A stretch of 64,000 nucleotides of DNA from Flaveria trinervia. Lineage: Eukaryota; Streptophyta; Magnoliopsida; Asterales; Asteraceae. How positions within the stretch are numbered: position 1 is the first letter of the stretch; each line of letters opens with the position of its first letter. The notes beneath the pieces were generated by a model. The model worked only from the letters and a program-made list of their open reading frames with translations, was not told the DNA's origin and made no database searches. Position numbers and translations under genes: made by a program. Positions 43,898 to 55,470 of the stretch are shown in pieces. The stretch lies in contig CM046442.1 of assembly GCA_025506515.1 (NCBI GenBank), forward strand, positions 66,528,938 to 66,592,937. Reading direction: 5' to 3'.

Positions 43898-45654
43898 ATT
43901 TCTGATTCCTCTACATCATTTGACTTGCCATCTAATACTTGGTTTCAAGAATCTGGATCAACATCTGATGCCGCTGAGCCTGCTACAAACACTTGTACTG
44001 ATCTCATAGTGTACCAAGAGCTGAAGAATCACCCCATGTCTCAAATCATTGGTGATATCAATGCTGGTGTCTCAACCAGAAGTCAATTGTCTAACTTCTG
44101 CTTCTATGCTCTCTTCATCAGTCAGCTAGAGCCAAAGAACTATCATGTTGCTTTGAGAGACAATGGATGGGTTGAAGCCATGCAGCTTGAGCTACTTCAA
44201 TTCAAAAAATAGCAAGTGTGGGAACTGATTCCTCTACCCCCAGGTAAGTGTGCAATAGGCACTAAATGGGTGTTTAGGAATAAAACTGATGAAAATGGGC
44301 TTATGTCAAGAACAAGGCTAGACTGGTTGTACAAGGGTTTTCTCAAGAAGAAGGTATTGATTATGATGAAACCTTTGCCCCTGTAGCCAGACTAGAGGCA
44401 ATTAGATTGTTCTTAGCTTATGCTGCATTCCACAATCTTAAAGTTTTTCAAATGGATGTCAAAAGTGCATTTTTATATGGAAAAATAAAAGAAGAGGTTT
44501 ATGTGTGTCAACCACCAGGTTTTGAGGATAATAAACATCCTGATTGGGTGTATAAACTTGATAAGGCTCTTTATGGGTTGAAGCAAGCTCCTAGAGCCTG
44601 GTATGAAACACTTTCCAATTTTATTCTTAAAAATAATTTCACTAGAGGCTCCATAGATAAAACTTTGTTTATTAAGAAGGTGGATGAGCATAAGCTACTT
44701 GTTCAAATTTATGTTGACGATATTATTTTTGCATCCTCGGATCCCCAGTTATGTGATGACTTTACATGTTTAATGAAACAACAGTTTGAAATGAGTGCAA
44801 TGGGAGAATTACAGTTCTTTCTAGGCTTGCAAATCAAACAAAAGGCTGATGGAACCTTTATTCATCCGTCAAAATATACAAAAGATCTTTTGCATAAGTT
44901 TGATTTACAAAATTGTAAGCCCTGTTCTACTCTCATGTGCAACACCACACAACTGTATGCAGATCAGAAAGGTAAAGCTGTCGATGAAACACTTTATAGA
45001 TGTATGATTGGGTCCTTGATGTACTTAACAACTTCTAGACCAGATATCATGGTTGCAACTTGTGTTTGTGCTAGATTTCAGGCTGCTCCTAAAGAGTCTT
45101 ATTTGATTGCAGTCAAGAGGAACTTTAGATATCTTCAAGGTACACAATCTCTATGTTTATGGTATACCACTGGACACTCTTGCAAATTAATTGCTTTTTC
45201 TGATAGTGACTATGCAGGGTGTAAGTTAACTAGAAAGTCAACTTCTGGTGGATGTCAATTCCTAGGCAACTATTTGATTTCTTGGCAGAGTAAGAAACAA
45301 ACATCTGTTGCTACATCCACTGCTGAAGCAGAGTACATTGCTGCTGCAAGCTGTACTTCTCAGGTACTATGGCTTCAGAACCAACTTTTAGATTATGGCA
45401 TTAAAGAGACTAAGACTCCATTATTATTGGACAGTGCTGCAGCTCTTTGCATTGTCAAGAATCATGTCCAGCACTCTAGGACCAAACATATAGAGATCAG
45501 ACATCATTTTATTAGGGACTGTTTTGAAAAAGGTCTGATTGATCCAAAGTTTGTGCCTAGTGCTGATGAGCTTGCAGACATTTTTACTAAGCCTTTGGAT
45601 AGTTCAACTTTCCAAAACCTTGTGTTAAGGCTTGGTATGCTGCAGCTAGAATAA
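43898..45654 (+). pseudogene. Cop-B reverse transcriptase and RNase H
   Basis: RT starts in frame 43925-44212 (LEPKNYHVALRDNGWVEAMQ) and is cut by a TAG at 44210-44212 and a frameshift near 44300. Frame 44407-45654 is open for 415 codons, the longest intact run in the window. It has FQMDVKSAFLYGKIKEEVYV, YKLDKALYGLKQAPRAWYE, YVDD at 44710-44721, YRCMIGSLMYLTTSRPDIMV, FSDSDYAGCKLTRKSTSGG, STAEAEYIAAASCTSQVLW and HSRTKHIEIRHHFIRDC. RT catalytic and RNase H acidic residues appear complete. The stop at 45652-45654 is probably the natural end of pol. Confidence 0.95.
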
Positions 45655-46293
45655 GTGACAACTACTGATGATCTCTTTACAACTACTATTGTTAGTAAAC
45701 CAATAAGTACTGATTCTATTACACACTACTGTTGTTAGTAAAACCAGATAAGTACTGTTGTCCTATGAAACAACTGAAAACAGCCAAAAAGACTGATGAG
45801 TAAGTGTTGAGGATAGTTTGAAACAGCTGAAAAGCTAAGAATTGATGAAAACTACTGACTGGAATTTTCTCTTCAGTTGTTCTAAAACTGCTGTTTCATC
45901 TTAAACAACTGAAGCAAAACCAATGTCTTTAGTAGTTTCACAACTACTGATGACTAACACCAAGTCTTCAGTCGTTTACAACAACTGATGACAAAACCAT
46001 GTCGTCAGTAGTTTCACAACTACTGATGCCTAACACCAAGTCCTCAGTTGTTTCTAACATCTAAAGTCAAAACCATGGTTTTTTAGTAGTTTTATAACTA
46101 CTCATGACTAAAACCAAGACTTCAGTTGTTTCAACCTCTGAAGGTTAATACCACGTCATCAGTCATTTAAAATTATTGATGACTAACACCAAACCCTTCA
46201 GTTGCTTTATAACCCTTACCCTATAAATACCTAATCTTACAGAGCTTCATCACAAACCTAACGTTCAAAAACTCCAAACCTTCTCTCACATTA
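45655..46293 (+). repeat. Cop-B repeat-rich spacer between RNase H and ORF3
   Basis: Irregular repeats of about 55 bases with the words ACAACTACTGATGACTAAC, CACCAAGTCTTCAG and TCAGTAGTTTCACAACTACT. They share the core CAGTAGTT / AACTACTG with the element's own LTR (TTTCAGTAGTTTC near 38835; CAGTTGTTGTGA near 38743). A CCCTATAAATACC box at about 46209-46220 lies roughly 75 bases before the ORF3 start and looks like a TATA box. Confidence 0.82.
46211..46219 (+). promoter_or_regulatory. TATA-like box upstream of Cop-B ORF3
   Basis: CTATAAATA stands about 75 bases before the ATG at 46294 and directly downstream of the repeat array. A good TATA box at promoter distance supports, but does not prove, separate transcription of ORF3. 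Confidence 0.55.
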
Positions 46294-49200
46294 ATGGCGA
46301 ACATCCAGCTTAAACCACGACACAACTGTGTTGCCTACCTTACCAATCACCTTTCTGGACAAGTTTGATGCTACTATTGATCTAATGGTCCATTCTCCAT
46401 AAAAAACGGGCTTCCCTATCAATCCTACCATTTATGCCGAATCCCTAAAACAGTTCTGGATGATGTCACCCTTACCACTGGGGAGAATGACACCGAGTCT
46501 CTTCAGTCGTTCGTCAACTCCCGAAAGGTGGCCATCACTCCGGAAATCCTTCGCCAAACCCTACACCTGGATGATGCCACCTTCCCGCTGGATATTCAAA
46601 GGGCATCACTGATCTATCCTTTGCCCAACATGGATACCAGGGTAATCTCAGCGCTTCTACCATCTTAAAGAGGCATTTCCATGACGCAGAACGCCTTATT
46701 TTTCATACGGTGAATGTCTGCCTAGCCCCTAAGACTTCGTCTTGGGATCAAATTTCAACCAGGTGGCAGCAGGTATTCTTCTCTATCCTTGAGCAACAAA
46801 ACTTAAATTTTTCTGAAATATTGTTTCTTGAACTTAAGGATATGGTCCTAAAACCTATTGCTAACCGATGGATATTATATCCACGGTTCATAATGGCCAT
46901 AATAGAAAACCAGCCGAAAGCTGAGGGACTTGTTGGCCTTGGAGTCCCTGCCATGGCTGTATTGCCTCAAGTATACTGTGCACGCACAACTCCGACCACT
47001 CACTCAAACAGGCTGCCAAGCTACGAAAACCCACGCAGCTGGAACCCACAGCCACCACCTCCAAATCCAAAGTCCCCACCAAACCCAAACACAAGAAACC
47101 CAAAAAGGATGCTCAGGGAAATGAGTCCCCTAGGATGCCCCTGCAACACAAACGCAGGATATATCTACTGGTCATAACCCCCCAGTAGATACACGTACTC
47201 ACTTACCCTCAACCGCTCAGGCTTCCTCTCAACAGGAGCCTGTAGCAACCATATATGGGGCACCTATACATCTGGAACCTTCCTCATTTAAGGAGGTTAC
47301 CATTGAAACGCACCACTCTCCCCGGGTGCATACTGCCTTCACACCATCTCCACTGCAACCGCCCAAGGACTACCATAATAGTTGCAAAATTGCTGACTCA
47401 GTTGCATTCCTCACCCCCTCCCCAGCTACCAATCAAAACTGGGATAGCCTCAACCATTGAGGGGGAGGACCAAAGTGCTTCTGATAACCCACAGCACATG
47501 GGTTACAATGTTCAATCCCCAAGTGTAGAAAAGGAGATTCGAACTTCTGGTGAGGCTGCCACTTCCCCTGCTTCAGCAAATGATCAGGATGAAGTTGGTA
47601 ACATCCATAAGACCTCACCAGAGGCAACTACTGATGAAGGACATAGTCGTGAGGCAGGAAGTCCCCAGTACCAAGAACAAGGGGCACATGCTACTACTGA
47701 TCTACACTCAGAGCATGTACATCTTGATTCAATCAGGAGGTCGGGTGATTCAGCACAGAATGATGATGACCTGGGCTTTTTCTACGATGTTCTAGCCCAC
47801 AATACCATCCTAGAGAATGAGGTGAGCAGACTCAAAGAGCTGCTTGCCAACATGTCTCAGGATCAAAGACTATCTACCCCACAAACCCCACAGATGGCAC
47901 CTTAAATTGAAGGTTTACCAAACACTGAGCCTACACACATAACTGAGCCACCAGCCTCTGCTTTCGGCACCATCTGTTAGGGACAGAACCCCTCTGAGCA
48001 GATGGTTGCTATCTTTAAAAAATCCTTACCTCTTATTACTCCCATCATCACTGACATAGTTCATAAAGCCATTGATGAGAGGATTCCCTCAAATCTACAA
48101 ACCCTTATTAATGATGATGTTCATAAATCTCTCTCTGCCTACCAAACCCCTGATTCAAATGCAACCAAAAAGGGGGAGACTGCAAAGTCAAAGGCAGTGA
48201 AAGATAAGAAAAGAAATAGAGTTGATGCTGAGAAAGAGCCTGAAACAGAGAAACAGCTTGAGAAAGAAAAGGAGGTTGAGAAAGAACTGATCTCAGCACA
48301 GTTGATTACATATAAAAGAAAGAAAAGTGCTGAGTCAGGAGCTGATGAAGAGAAATCATTAGAAGACCTTGTTAAAGATGTTGATAAAGCTCATAGCAGA
48401 TCAATGGATACAATTATAGATCAGCTATTTAGACATGGTCATGACACAGCCACATTAGACTCTGAGATCAGAAGGCTCGAAATAGAAGAGATACAATCAA
48501 GATGGGTCGGTTATAGTGTGATGGAAAGGGAGAGATTGGAAATCATGATCAGGTTCATAGCTAAATCTTGGAAGGTCATTGATTGAAATCAAGTCATGGT
48601 CCAGGGACAGCATCTTGGCAATAACCACCAAGATCTGTTCGTCTGAAGTATATACCAAAGGGCTGGTCATTGAAGCTTTGAATGAAGCTGGTGCTCGGAG
48701 CAGGACTGAACTGGTCAAACAATCCAAAGCCTCACTTATATCTAAAATGCTAGAACAGCCTGTCAACATTCGCACAACCAAAACCACCACAACCCAAACC
48801 CACTAAACCAATTCCCTTACCCACAAAACCAATAGCCGATGATGTACCCCAGAAGAGGAAGAGAAGGGTACTGAGGCTAGAAGAGGAAAAAGAAGATAAT
48901 GATAAAGATGAAGATAGGCTGCCAATCTCAGCTGTTATATAGTTTCCTAAGGCCATAAGTCACCCTCCAACAATTACTCCTGAATCTTAAAGATTTGTGA
49001 AAGTGAAGTTAGAAGAAGAGCTTCACAAACAACATGATGAGGAATTGTTGAGAAGAGTTGACAAAGCATATGCTGCCACATCTTCAATCATCAATATGAA
49101 GAAACATGCTCAGAGATTATACACTCTCAGACACATATTTCAATATCAAAAAGAGAGAGTGAGGATTTGGCCTGATCCCAGGGTGTCTCATAGGATTCAA

Positions 49201-49628
49201 AAGAAAATATTCCACAGAGATACATTGGCCAAGTAAAGAAGATTGTAGATGAAGTGATCTCTCTGGCCTTTGTAGTATCACCTTGGGAGATCCTAGATGA
49301 ATTCAAGAAAGCCTATAAAGCTAAACTGACCCCACAAAAGATGCTGGAGAATAAAGTGGTGAAAAAGGGGTTAGTGTATAGGAGGCTTGAGGAAGTTAGA
49401 AAGAATGAGCTCCAGTTGTTCTTACAGGGTATTCACCCAGATGAATTCGCATATAGAATCATAACAACTGTGGAGCTAAAAAATGGGAAGCAGGTCAAAT
49501 ACCTATCTGAGTACTATGGGCCTGAATCACTCTTTGAAGGAGAAGCACAAGAGCTTACCATGGAGGAACAAGTAACCTTCATTGAGGCCTATATAAGGGA
49601 GTCTTACAGACTCATATTTGGGAAGTAG
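46294..49628 (+). pseudogene. Cop-B ORF3: long post-pol gene of unknown function
   Basis: It starts MANIQLKPRHNCVAYLTNH. The N-terminal domain keeps INPTIYAESLKQFW (46418-46460), KVAITPEILRQTLHLDDATF, LFFILEQQN-like text and WILYPRFIMAIIENQPK (46868-46920), in several frames. These words parallel RPNIYENLIRSFW and LMYPRFI in Cop-D. A Pro/Thr/Ser-rich stretch (46980-47450) follows. One frame runs 47255-48586 with interior stops and contains ILENEVSRLKELLANMSQ and a Lys/Glu-rich coiled coil (ETEKQLEKEKEVEKELISAQ). The end frame, 49254-49628, has LVYRRLEEVRKNELQLFLQG and ESYRLIFGK, stopping at 49626-49628. No signal peptide or clear transmembrane segment is seen. It is located as an env-like gene would be, but nothing supports an envelope role. 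Confidence 0.8.
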
Positions 49629-49848
49629 ATCTCATGGATGGGGAAACAGCTCTGTGTCCAGTTCCCCAAGACAGAGTTCCCATCCATCCTTTGCCAAACA
49701 GATCATTGAGACTTCTTTCCAGGCCTGTGCTAACAAGGGTCACTTCGGAGCTGATCTAGAAGACAAAAAGACCAATCTTTTCTGCCATAATAAGTGGGAC
49801 CTCTTCAGTAAGCTTAAAGGTTTTGGCTGCATTGGTTCAGGGGGAGTT
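49629..49848 (+). promoter_or_regulatory. Cop-B 3' untranslated region and polypurine tract
   Basis: A short region after ORF3 ends with TTCAGGGGGAGTT (49836-49848), the polypurine tract, immediately before the LTR start TGTTGG. GGGGGAG is the expected Sirevirus-like form. Confidence 0.88.
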
Positions 49849-50606
49849 TGTTGGACCAAAAGAACCATATGCCAGATCAGAAAAACCTTTAAGTCCCACA
49901 AGACATCACAACAATTGCTGAAGACTTGATCAGCTATTTGACAAAGTCTGAAGATCAACAGCTGAAGACTAAAGTACTGAAGACTTCAACTGCTGAAGAC
50001 CAAAGTCTGAAGATCAACAGCTGAAGACTAAAGTACTGAAGATTAACAGCTGAAGTACAAAGACTGAACACATCAGCTGATGACAACAATGAAGTTCAAG
50101 ATGTCCAAGTACTGAAGCCTTCAGAGTCTGTCACAACAGCTGAAGAAGCATTCTTCAGTTGTTGTGATGGTTTCCATTCAATAGTTTTATTATTTATTTC
50201 AGTACTTGTAAAAAGACTGAAGAGCATGTTCTTCAGTCGTTGTTGTTTCAGTAGTTAAAGTGATAGTTAACACTTGGTATTTTTGTAAGAAGATGTTAGC
50301 TGTCTGACATCTTCAGTAGTTGTGTTAACTTTCAGTAGTTTCAATAAATCTATTAGATGTCACTATCAAGTGACATCAGCAGATGTCGCATCTCCTATAT
50401 AAGAGATGTTGACCTAATTGTACGTGTGACATTTTGTCACCACGAAAGCATATGAATGAAATATTCTATTTGCAGAATTCTCTCTCTCTATAACCGTTTA
50501 CTCTTATATTGAATATCAATTGCGTTCTTGTGAATTGTCTAATTCATTGTTCGAATTCCGCTGCGACACTCTCTAATCAATCAAACTTAGATCCCTGATC
50601 CTATCA
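49849..50606 (+). repeat. Cop-B 3' LTR
   Basis: 758 bases, colinear with 38436-39205, with the hairpin at 50131-50167 and TATATAAG at 50396-50403. A deletion of about 12 bases after TTTCAGTAGTT (near 50255) removes one of two CAGTAGTT words present in the 5' LTR. Confidence 0.95.
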
Positions 50607-50786
50607 AAAATATAACATACATGTCTTTCAAAGTTTAATCACAAGCATGTGTGATATAACTTTGAAAGTGGGGATTCATAAAACATGAACATAACAGCTC
50701 CTAAAAGGGGTTTCAGTGTCCCAAAATAAACCGAAATAACAAAACAAAACAAGTTAGCTATCCACATAACCGGCTCTAGATGCCAA
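50607..50786 (-). promoter_or_regulatory. Cop-A leader remainder and primer binding site
   Basis: The leader continues on the far side of Cop-B. At 50770-50786 the minus strand reads TTGGCATCTAGAGCCGG directly after the 5' LTR end CCAACA, a diverged iMet-type primer site. Confidence 0.8.
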
Positions 50787-51716
50787 TGTTGGGGTTGTTA
50801 TAACAAGATACAAAGTTTAACCTATTAAAATTTCTTAAAATGCAGTGGAACCATGGTTAATAACTTAGTTAATGAACCTAAAAGGAACGAGTTTTATCTT
50901 GTTTTAACAAAGCAGTGATCAAACCATGAACATAGTATCTTTATATGTGAATAGAAGCTAGCTATGTTAACAAAAACTAAACAATATGGACAACCATGTT
51001 GAGGCTGCCAAAAACTACCTTTCAAGAGTCAAACACGAAATTGAGGATGATATGGATCAAATCGAATGACCAAGGCACCAAGAGAGGTCCTCTCAAGCTT
51101 GTATACGAGAAGCTTGATTGCAGAACACTTTCTTGTTAGGAAGAACACACTAAAAAAACCCGAAAACTCCTTTCTTTTCTGCTGCTTGTTCGAGAGCTGT
51201 AGAGAGAGAGAGAGAGGAGAGTTCTTGTCTTTAATTTTTGCATGTATTGTGTGTGGTGAACAATGAGTGTTAGACTTGTTTTAATGTGTGTGTGTTTCAA
51301 GGGGAAAAGGGGCCAATCCCTTTCCTTTGGGCGGCCGAAATTATGGTTCAAAAGGGGGTTTCCCTCTTAAACAAATACACACATAATACTAAACAAGTCA
51401 CTTAATAATTATGCAATTAACCATTTATTTGTATAAGTTATACATCCTTTTATTATTTGATGTTATTTAACCTACTTAGATAACATTACAAATAATATTC
51501 TTGAACAAAATATCCTAATAAGTTGTTGCATCTCATATGCAATTTATTTAGAAAACCTATTTTCTAAATTTGGTGTGATTATTTAATTGCATGATCATAT
51601 CGTCAATAAATAATTGTTTGTGTTTGCAAAGCTTGTTATTGGGTAAAACCCGACTTGGATCATAACGTACTAACCACATCAATATTCTACGTGTCTTGGG
51701 CATATAGAATCCTACA
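50787..51716 (-). repeat. Cop-A 5' LTR
   Basis: 930 bases from TGTTGGGGTT to AATCCTACA on the plus strand. It pairs with 31465-32395. The (AG)n run near 51200 is slightly longer than in the 3' copy. An open frame inside (51066-51266) is not a gene. Confidence 0.95.
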
Positions 51717-53231
51717 GTAGCCTGGCCACAGTATCTAGGGGTAAATTCAGGTATACCATTGTCATGTGCTATACCCACCGTCATGCATAAAGCGGATACT
51801 GTGCCGAAGTCTATCATAGACCTTCCGTCATGGTGCACAGCAGCCTGACCACAGTATCTAGGGTAAGCGACAAGGTTCTATGCAAATGGTCGGTCATAAA
51901 GACGGACCCTGATGTGCATCCTTCTTGGGTAGCTAACCCACACACTGTTGGACTAACACCCTACATTGGGGCATGTTCCGACATACAAGGCTTGCAAGTC
52001 TTACATTACTTTCCTTCGTTCAATAATACATGCATTCATTCATCATGTTCCTCTTTTCATTATCTTCCACTTTACGTTACATAATACTTTCATTTTATTC
52101 ATTAACATTCAAAGTAAAGCCATGGAAAATAACCACACACAATAAAAAGGAACATCAACATAAACATAAAAACATCATCGTACACGGCACCATCATACAT
52201 ACAAAATATACATCATACATACCATCATAAACATACAACATCGTATATCATCAGTCATGCCAATCATCATCTATAACCTCAAGGTCAAAACCTACATTTT
52301 CACTTTCCCCGAAAGTCTCATAATGAACTATGTTCATTCGGGCATATGGACCCTATTTAGTTGCATGGTCTTCCATGCGTATGAGAACACATAGGCGTAT
52401 GGGTACTATGGTGAATGAACACTCAGGAGTATGGACTCCCAGTCGCATGATTCCCATGCTTATGAACCTCAGTCGCATGGTATTCAGGCGTATGGGCTTC
52501 AGTCGTATGACCTTCATCCGCATTTCCTTCAGTCGCATGACCATCATGCGTATGACTCTCAGTTGCATGGCATCCATGCGTATGGACTTCAGTCGCATGC
52601 CTTTCAGTCGTATGGCCTCCACTCGCGTGTCATTCGGTCACCTAGCCTCCAGTCGCATGAGCCCTAGCTGAGTGCAGAATGCAGTTCATCCCGAACCTAA
52701 TTTGCACTTTTCGGCCTCCAAACCCTCTCAAACTTGTTCTAAGCCCAAGTCAACCATCCTAATCCTTAGGAATACGTACCACAACACCATTCAAGCACAA
52801 CCAAGCCCGAAATCAAACCCCACCCGAATCATACACATACACATACAAACGGGATTTCACCCAACATAACCAAAAACGATTTGCCATGTGTTCTAGCCCC
52901 AAAATCAGTTGAAAATGTGTAAAAGAGGGGTCCTAGAACTCACCTTGAAAGCCTCTTCATGTATAGATTCTCACAAACCCGCTTGCCTTCGACTTTTCCA
53001 CCTCGATTCTTCAAAACCCTAGCCTTTGCCCTTGCTCCTTTCTCTTTCTTGCTCTAGCCGACTGAAAGGGGGAGAATGAGGGGAGAATGGGCTGCCATGC
53101 CCCTTTTATACCCCCACTCCTCCAAAGATTTTCCCATTTTGGTAAGTTTGGTCCCTCAACTTTGGGCTTTATTTCTTTTCTTTCTTTTTTTCTTCTTTCA
53201 TTGGCTTCAAGGGAAATAACCTAGCGTTACA
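51717..53231 (-). repeat. Gypsy solo LTR, right part with a 15-bp motif array
   Basis: It contains the counterpart of the Tek1 minisatellite (CACAGTATCTAGGG near 51727 and 51855), CATCATA-rich sequence (52170-52260), a 15-bp array (52350-52675) and an LTR start with TTATTTCTTTTC shared with Tek1. No coding gene. The open frames at 52330-52671 on both strands follow from the 15-bp period. Confidence 0.88.
52350..52675 (-). repeat. 15-bp tandem motif array
   Basis: Units such as AGTCGCATGACCATC and ATGCGTATGACTCTC follow one another at exactly 15 bases in the right half, with the core TCGCATG or GCGTATG in each. Because 15 is a multiple of three, frames stay open on both strands and encode five-residue repeats like FSRMT. 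Confidence 0.88.
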
Positions 53232-53639
53232 GCTTTCAAAGCCAAAATGCTTCGGAAGAATTTCCTAATAATTTTGAAAAGTTTTGCTTTGGAAGAGAAT
53301 AAAGACCTGGATGTTTTGTTCAAAAAAACAAAGCTTCCGAGAGTTAATTTGCTTCGGAAGCAAATTGTCCTTGAAAACATATAAGTGCCTAAGAAAGGTT
53401 TTAAGCTTCAAAGATATTCCAGAAATTTCTTTCGAAGAAAATTTACTTAGGCAGTTATTTGTTTTGAAGCATAAGTTTCGTCCGAAGGTAAAAGCATATA
53501 TTCCGAACCATCAAAATTTTTTCAAAATTCTAAGGAAAGTCTTGAAAGGTTTTCATCCAGAAAAACAAGAGCTTATGAGGTGATAAAATAGACAACTTAG
53601 GACACACAGATTTTAAGAAATAATATGAATTAGTTTTAA
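53232..53639 (-). other. Cop-OUT spacer upstream of ORF3 (right part)
   Basis: Noncoding. It carries repeated GCTTCGGAAG / CTTCCGAGAG motifs (53250-53360, weaker to 53500), joined in the original element to the motifs near 31190-31220. It begins with the GCTTT duplication of the solo LTR. The open frame 53284-53583 is not supported as a gene. Confidence 0.65.
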
Positions 53640-54570
53640 GAAAAACCTACTCAAAGTTAATCATCCCAATAGCTCATATAAGATACTTAAATCTCAGTTC
53701 AACAAAAGCGTTTGTAAACAGATCAACATATTGTTCATTTGTGTGAACTTTAACTAGTTTAATTAATCCCTTTTCAAAGTTATCTTTAATTAAATGATAC
53801 CTGATATTGATGTGATTTGCCCTTGAGTGCTACACAAGATTCTCTGTGATAGAAATAGCACTGTTGTTGGCTATGTGAATGGGGGTCTCCTTGAAATTTA
53901 ATCCATAGTCAAGCATATGATTTTGAATCCAAAGCACTTGAGCACAGCAGCTTGTAGCAACAATGTATTTAGCTTTAGCAGTTGATGTAGAGACATAAGA
54001 TTATTTCTTGCATTGCCATGACACAACCCTTCCACCAAGAAACTGACATCCCCTAGATGTAGACTTTTGCAGTCATGTTACAACCATCATAATCACTATC
54101 TGTATAAGCATACAAATTGAAGTAAGAGTTCTTAGGATACCAAAGACCAAGTGTTGAGGCACCTTTGAGGTAACTTAGAATTGTTTTGACAGTGATAAGG
54201 TGAGACATCTTCGGGTTGGCTTGATATCTTGCACAAATACATATGGAAAACATGATATCAGGTGTGCTAGCTATGAGATACATAAGAGACCCAATCAAAG
54301 CCCTGTAAAGGTGTTCATCTACACACTCCCCCTCAAGATCAGGCCCAAGGGAGTGGTTTCTCGATATGGGTGTCTTAGCAATCATACAATCAGTCATGTT
54401 GAATCTTGTGAGTACGTCTTGAACATACTTTGACTGAATAATGAAGATGCCATATTCAACTTGCTTCACTTGAATTCCCAAAAACAAATTGAGTTCTCCC
54501 ATGGCGCTCATTTCAAATCTGTCCTTCATCAACTTCTCAAAGTCTTTATAGAGCTTTGGTTTGGTTTGGT
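53640..54570 (-). pseudogene. Cop-OUT RNase H and C-terminal RT, truncated by Cop-E
   Basis: Frame 54589-54053 reads KPKLYKDFEKLMKDRFEMSA, MGELNLFLGIQVKQVEYGIF, YRALIGSLMYLIASTPDIMF, LWYPKNSYFNLYAYTDSDYD and GCNMTAKV. It then shifts frame into GCQFLGGRVVSWQCKK, a stop, STAKAKYIVATSCCAQVLWI and LIKDNFEKGLIKLVKVHTNE, ending near 53650. The RT active site lies upstream and has been moved beyond Cop-E. Similarity to Cop-D and Cop-B is strong. Confidence 0.9.
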
Positions 54571-55470
54571 TGGTTGGACACATTATCAAAGTTGTTTAAC
54601 CATTTAAACAGGAAAACGCAGCGGAATCAAAACTTAATATTATGTTTTGTAAACTGAAAATTAAGGCATATTATATAGCAACAACAAACCCAAGAACATA
54701 GGATCAAATTAATGTGAATGAACTAGCTATCAAGAAGAAATAACAACCAAAACAACATTCATGAAACTACTTTTCAAGAGCTGCCAAAATCATGAGATTT
54801 AAAGAAGTTGATGATGTTCTTGAATGACCAAAACACCAAGGAAAATTGTCCTCAAGCTTCTATACACACAAGCATCAAGCAAAGAACTTAGTTGCAAGGA
54901 TTTGAACACCAAAACGACCAAAGAAGCTGCTGAAAAACCCTTTTTCAGCCATGAATATGCTCTAGAGTTGAGAGGGTTTTGTTCTTCTTAGTCTTTTGCA
55001 TGTAAGAGAGAGTGAGAGGTTGAGTGTGGGACTAGTAAAGAGTGTCTACTCCAAAGACCTAAAATGAAACAACCCATAAAGGCGGACAGCCGAATAGGGT
55101 TTTCAAAATGGGGTTTCCCCCCAAGTTTTATCACTCATTTTAATTTTAACTAGTCACTAATTGAGTTATGTAATTAACCTTTTAGTTGTATAACTCACAC
55201 ACTCTATTATTATTTGATGTTATTTAACTAACTTAATAACATTACAAATAATAGTCAAGAACTAATATTGTTATAAGTTGTTCCATCTCATATACAATTT
55301 ATTTAGAAAACCTATTTTCTAAATTGGTGTAATTATTTAATTGCATGATCATATCATCAATTAAATATTAATTGGTGTTTGCTAAGCTTGTTATTGGGTA
55401 TGATCTGACTTGGATCATAACGTACTAACCACATCAATGTTCTATGTGTCTTGGGCATAAAAATCCAACA
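54571..55470 (-). repeat. Cop-E 3' LTR
   Basis: It aligns with the Cop-A LTR: CAGCGGAATC, CACCAAGG, TTAACTTACTT-like and GCTTGTTATTGGGTATGAT segments in order, ending AATCCAACA before ATCTCCCAC (the polypurine tract, minus strand, 55471-55479). The start near TGGTTGGACAC is a best estimate. Confidence 0.82.

Larger units (their letters stand above)
38436..50606 (+). mobile_element. Cop-B: 12.2-kb Sirevirus-like Copia element with both LTRs and ORF3
   Basis: LTRs of 770 and 758 bp start TGTTGGACCAAAAGAAC and end GATCCTATCA. AAATA occurs on both sides (38431-38435; 50608-50612, displaced one base in an A run). An iMet primer site, gag, protease, integrase, RT, RNase H, repeat-rich spacer, ORF3 and GGGGGAG polypurine tract follow in order. 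It lies within the Cop-A leader in the opposite orientation, so it is younger than Cop-A. The architecture matches Cop-D. Many small lesions are present, but the RT-RNase H frame is open. Confidence 0.95.
31465..51716 (-). mobile_element. Cop-A: Tnt1/Tork-like Copia element, split by Cop-B
   Basis: LTRs of about 930 bp (31465-32395 and 50787-51716) are flanked by exact GTAGC duplications (31460-31464, 51717-51721). Minus-strand order is 5' LTR, primer site, leader, gag, protease, integrase, RT, RNase H, polypurine tract, 3' LTR. Without Cop-B it is about 8.1 kb. It has no ORF3. Protein motifs (LYVDDILLFGND, SRSQSGYIFILNGGAVSWK) resemble Tnt1-type Copia polyproteins; the exact lineage is uncertain. 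Several stops and frameshifts are present. Cop-E is a relative. Confidence 0.94.
31237..53231 (-). mobile_element. Gypsy solo LTR related to Tek1, split by Cop-A
   Basis: The left part (31237-31464, TGTAAGGCCC) is the reverse complement of a Tek1-like LTR end. The right part (51717-53231) ends GCGTTACA, the reverse complement of a TGTAACGC start. Identical GCTTT flanks occur at 31232-31236 and 53232-53236. Removing Cop-A and one copy of its GTAGC duplication leaves about 1.74 kb. No gypsy internal sequence is present, so it is a solo LTR. It belongs to a different subfamily from Tek1, since it starts TGTAACGCTAGG rather than TGTAACACCCGG. Confidence 0.92.

Noticed and set aside
52330..52671. 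Repetitive open frames on both strands
   Set aside because: They result from a 15-bp tandem array inside a solo LTR.
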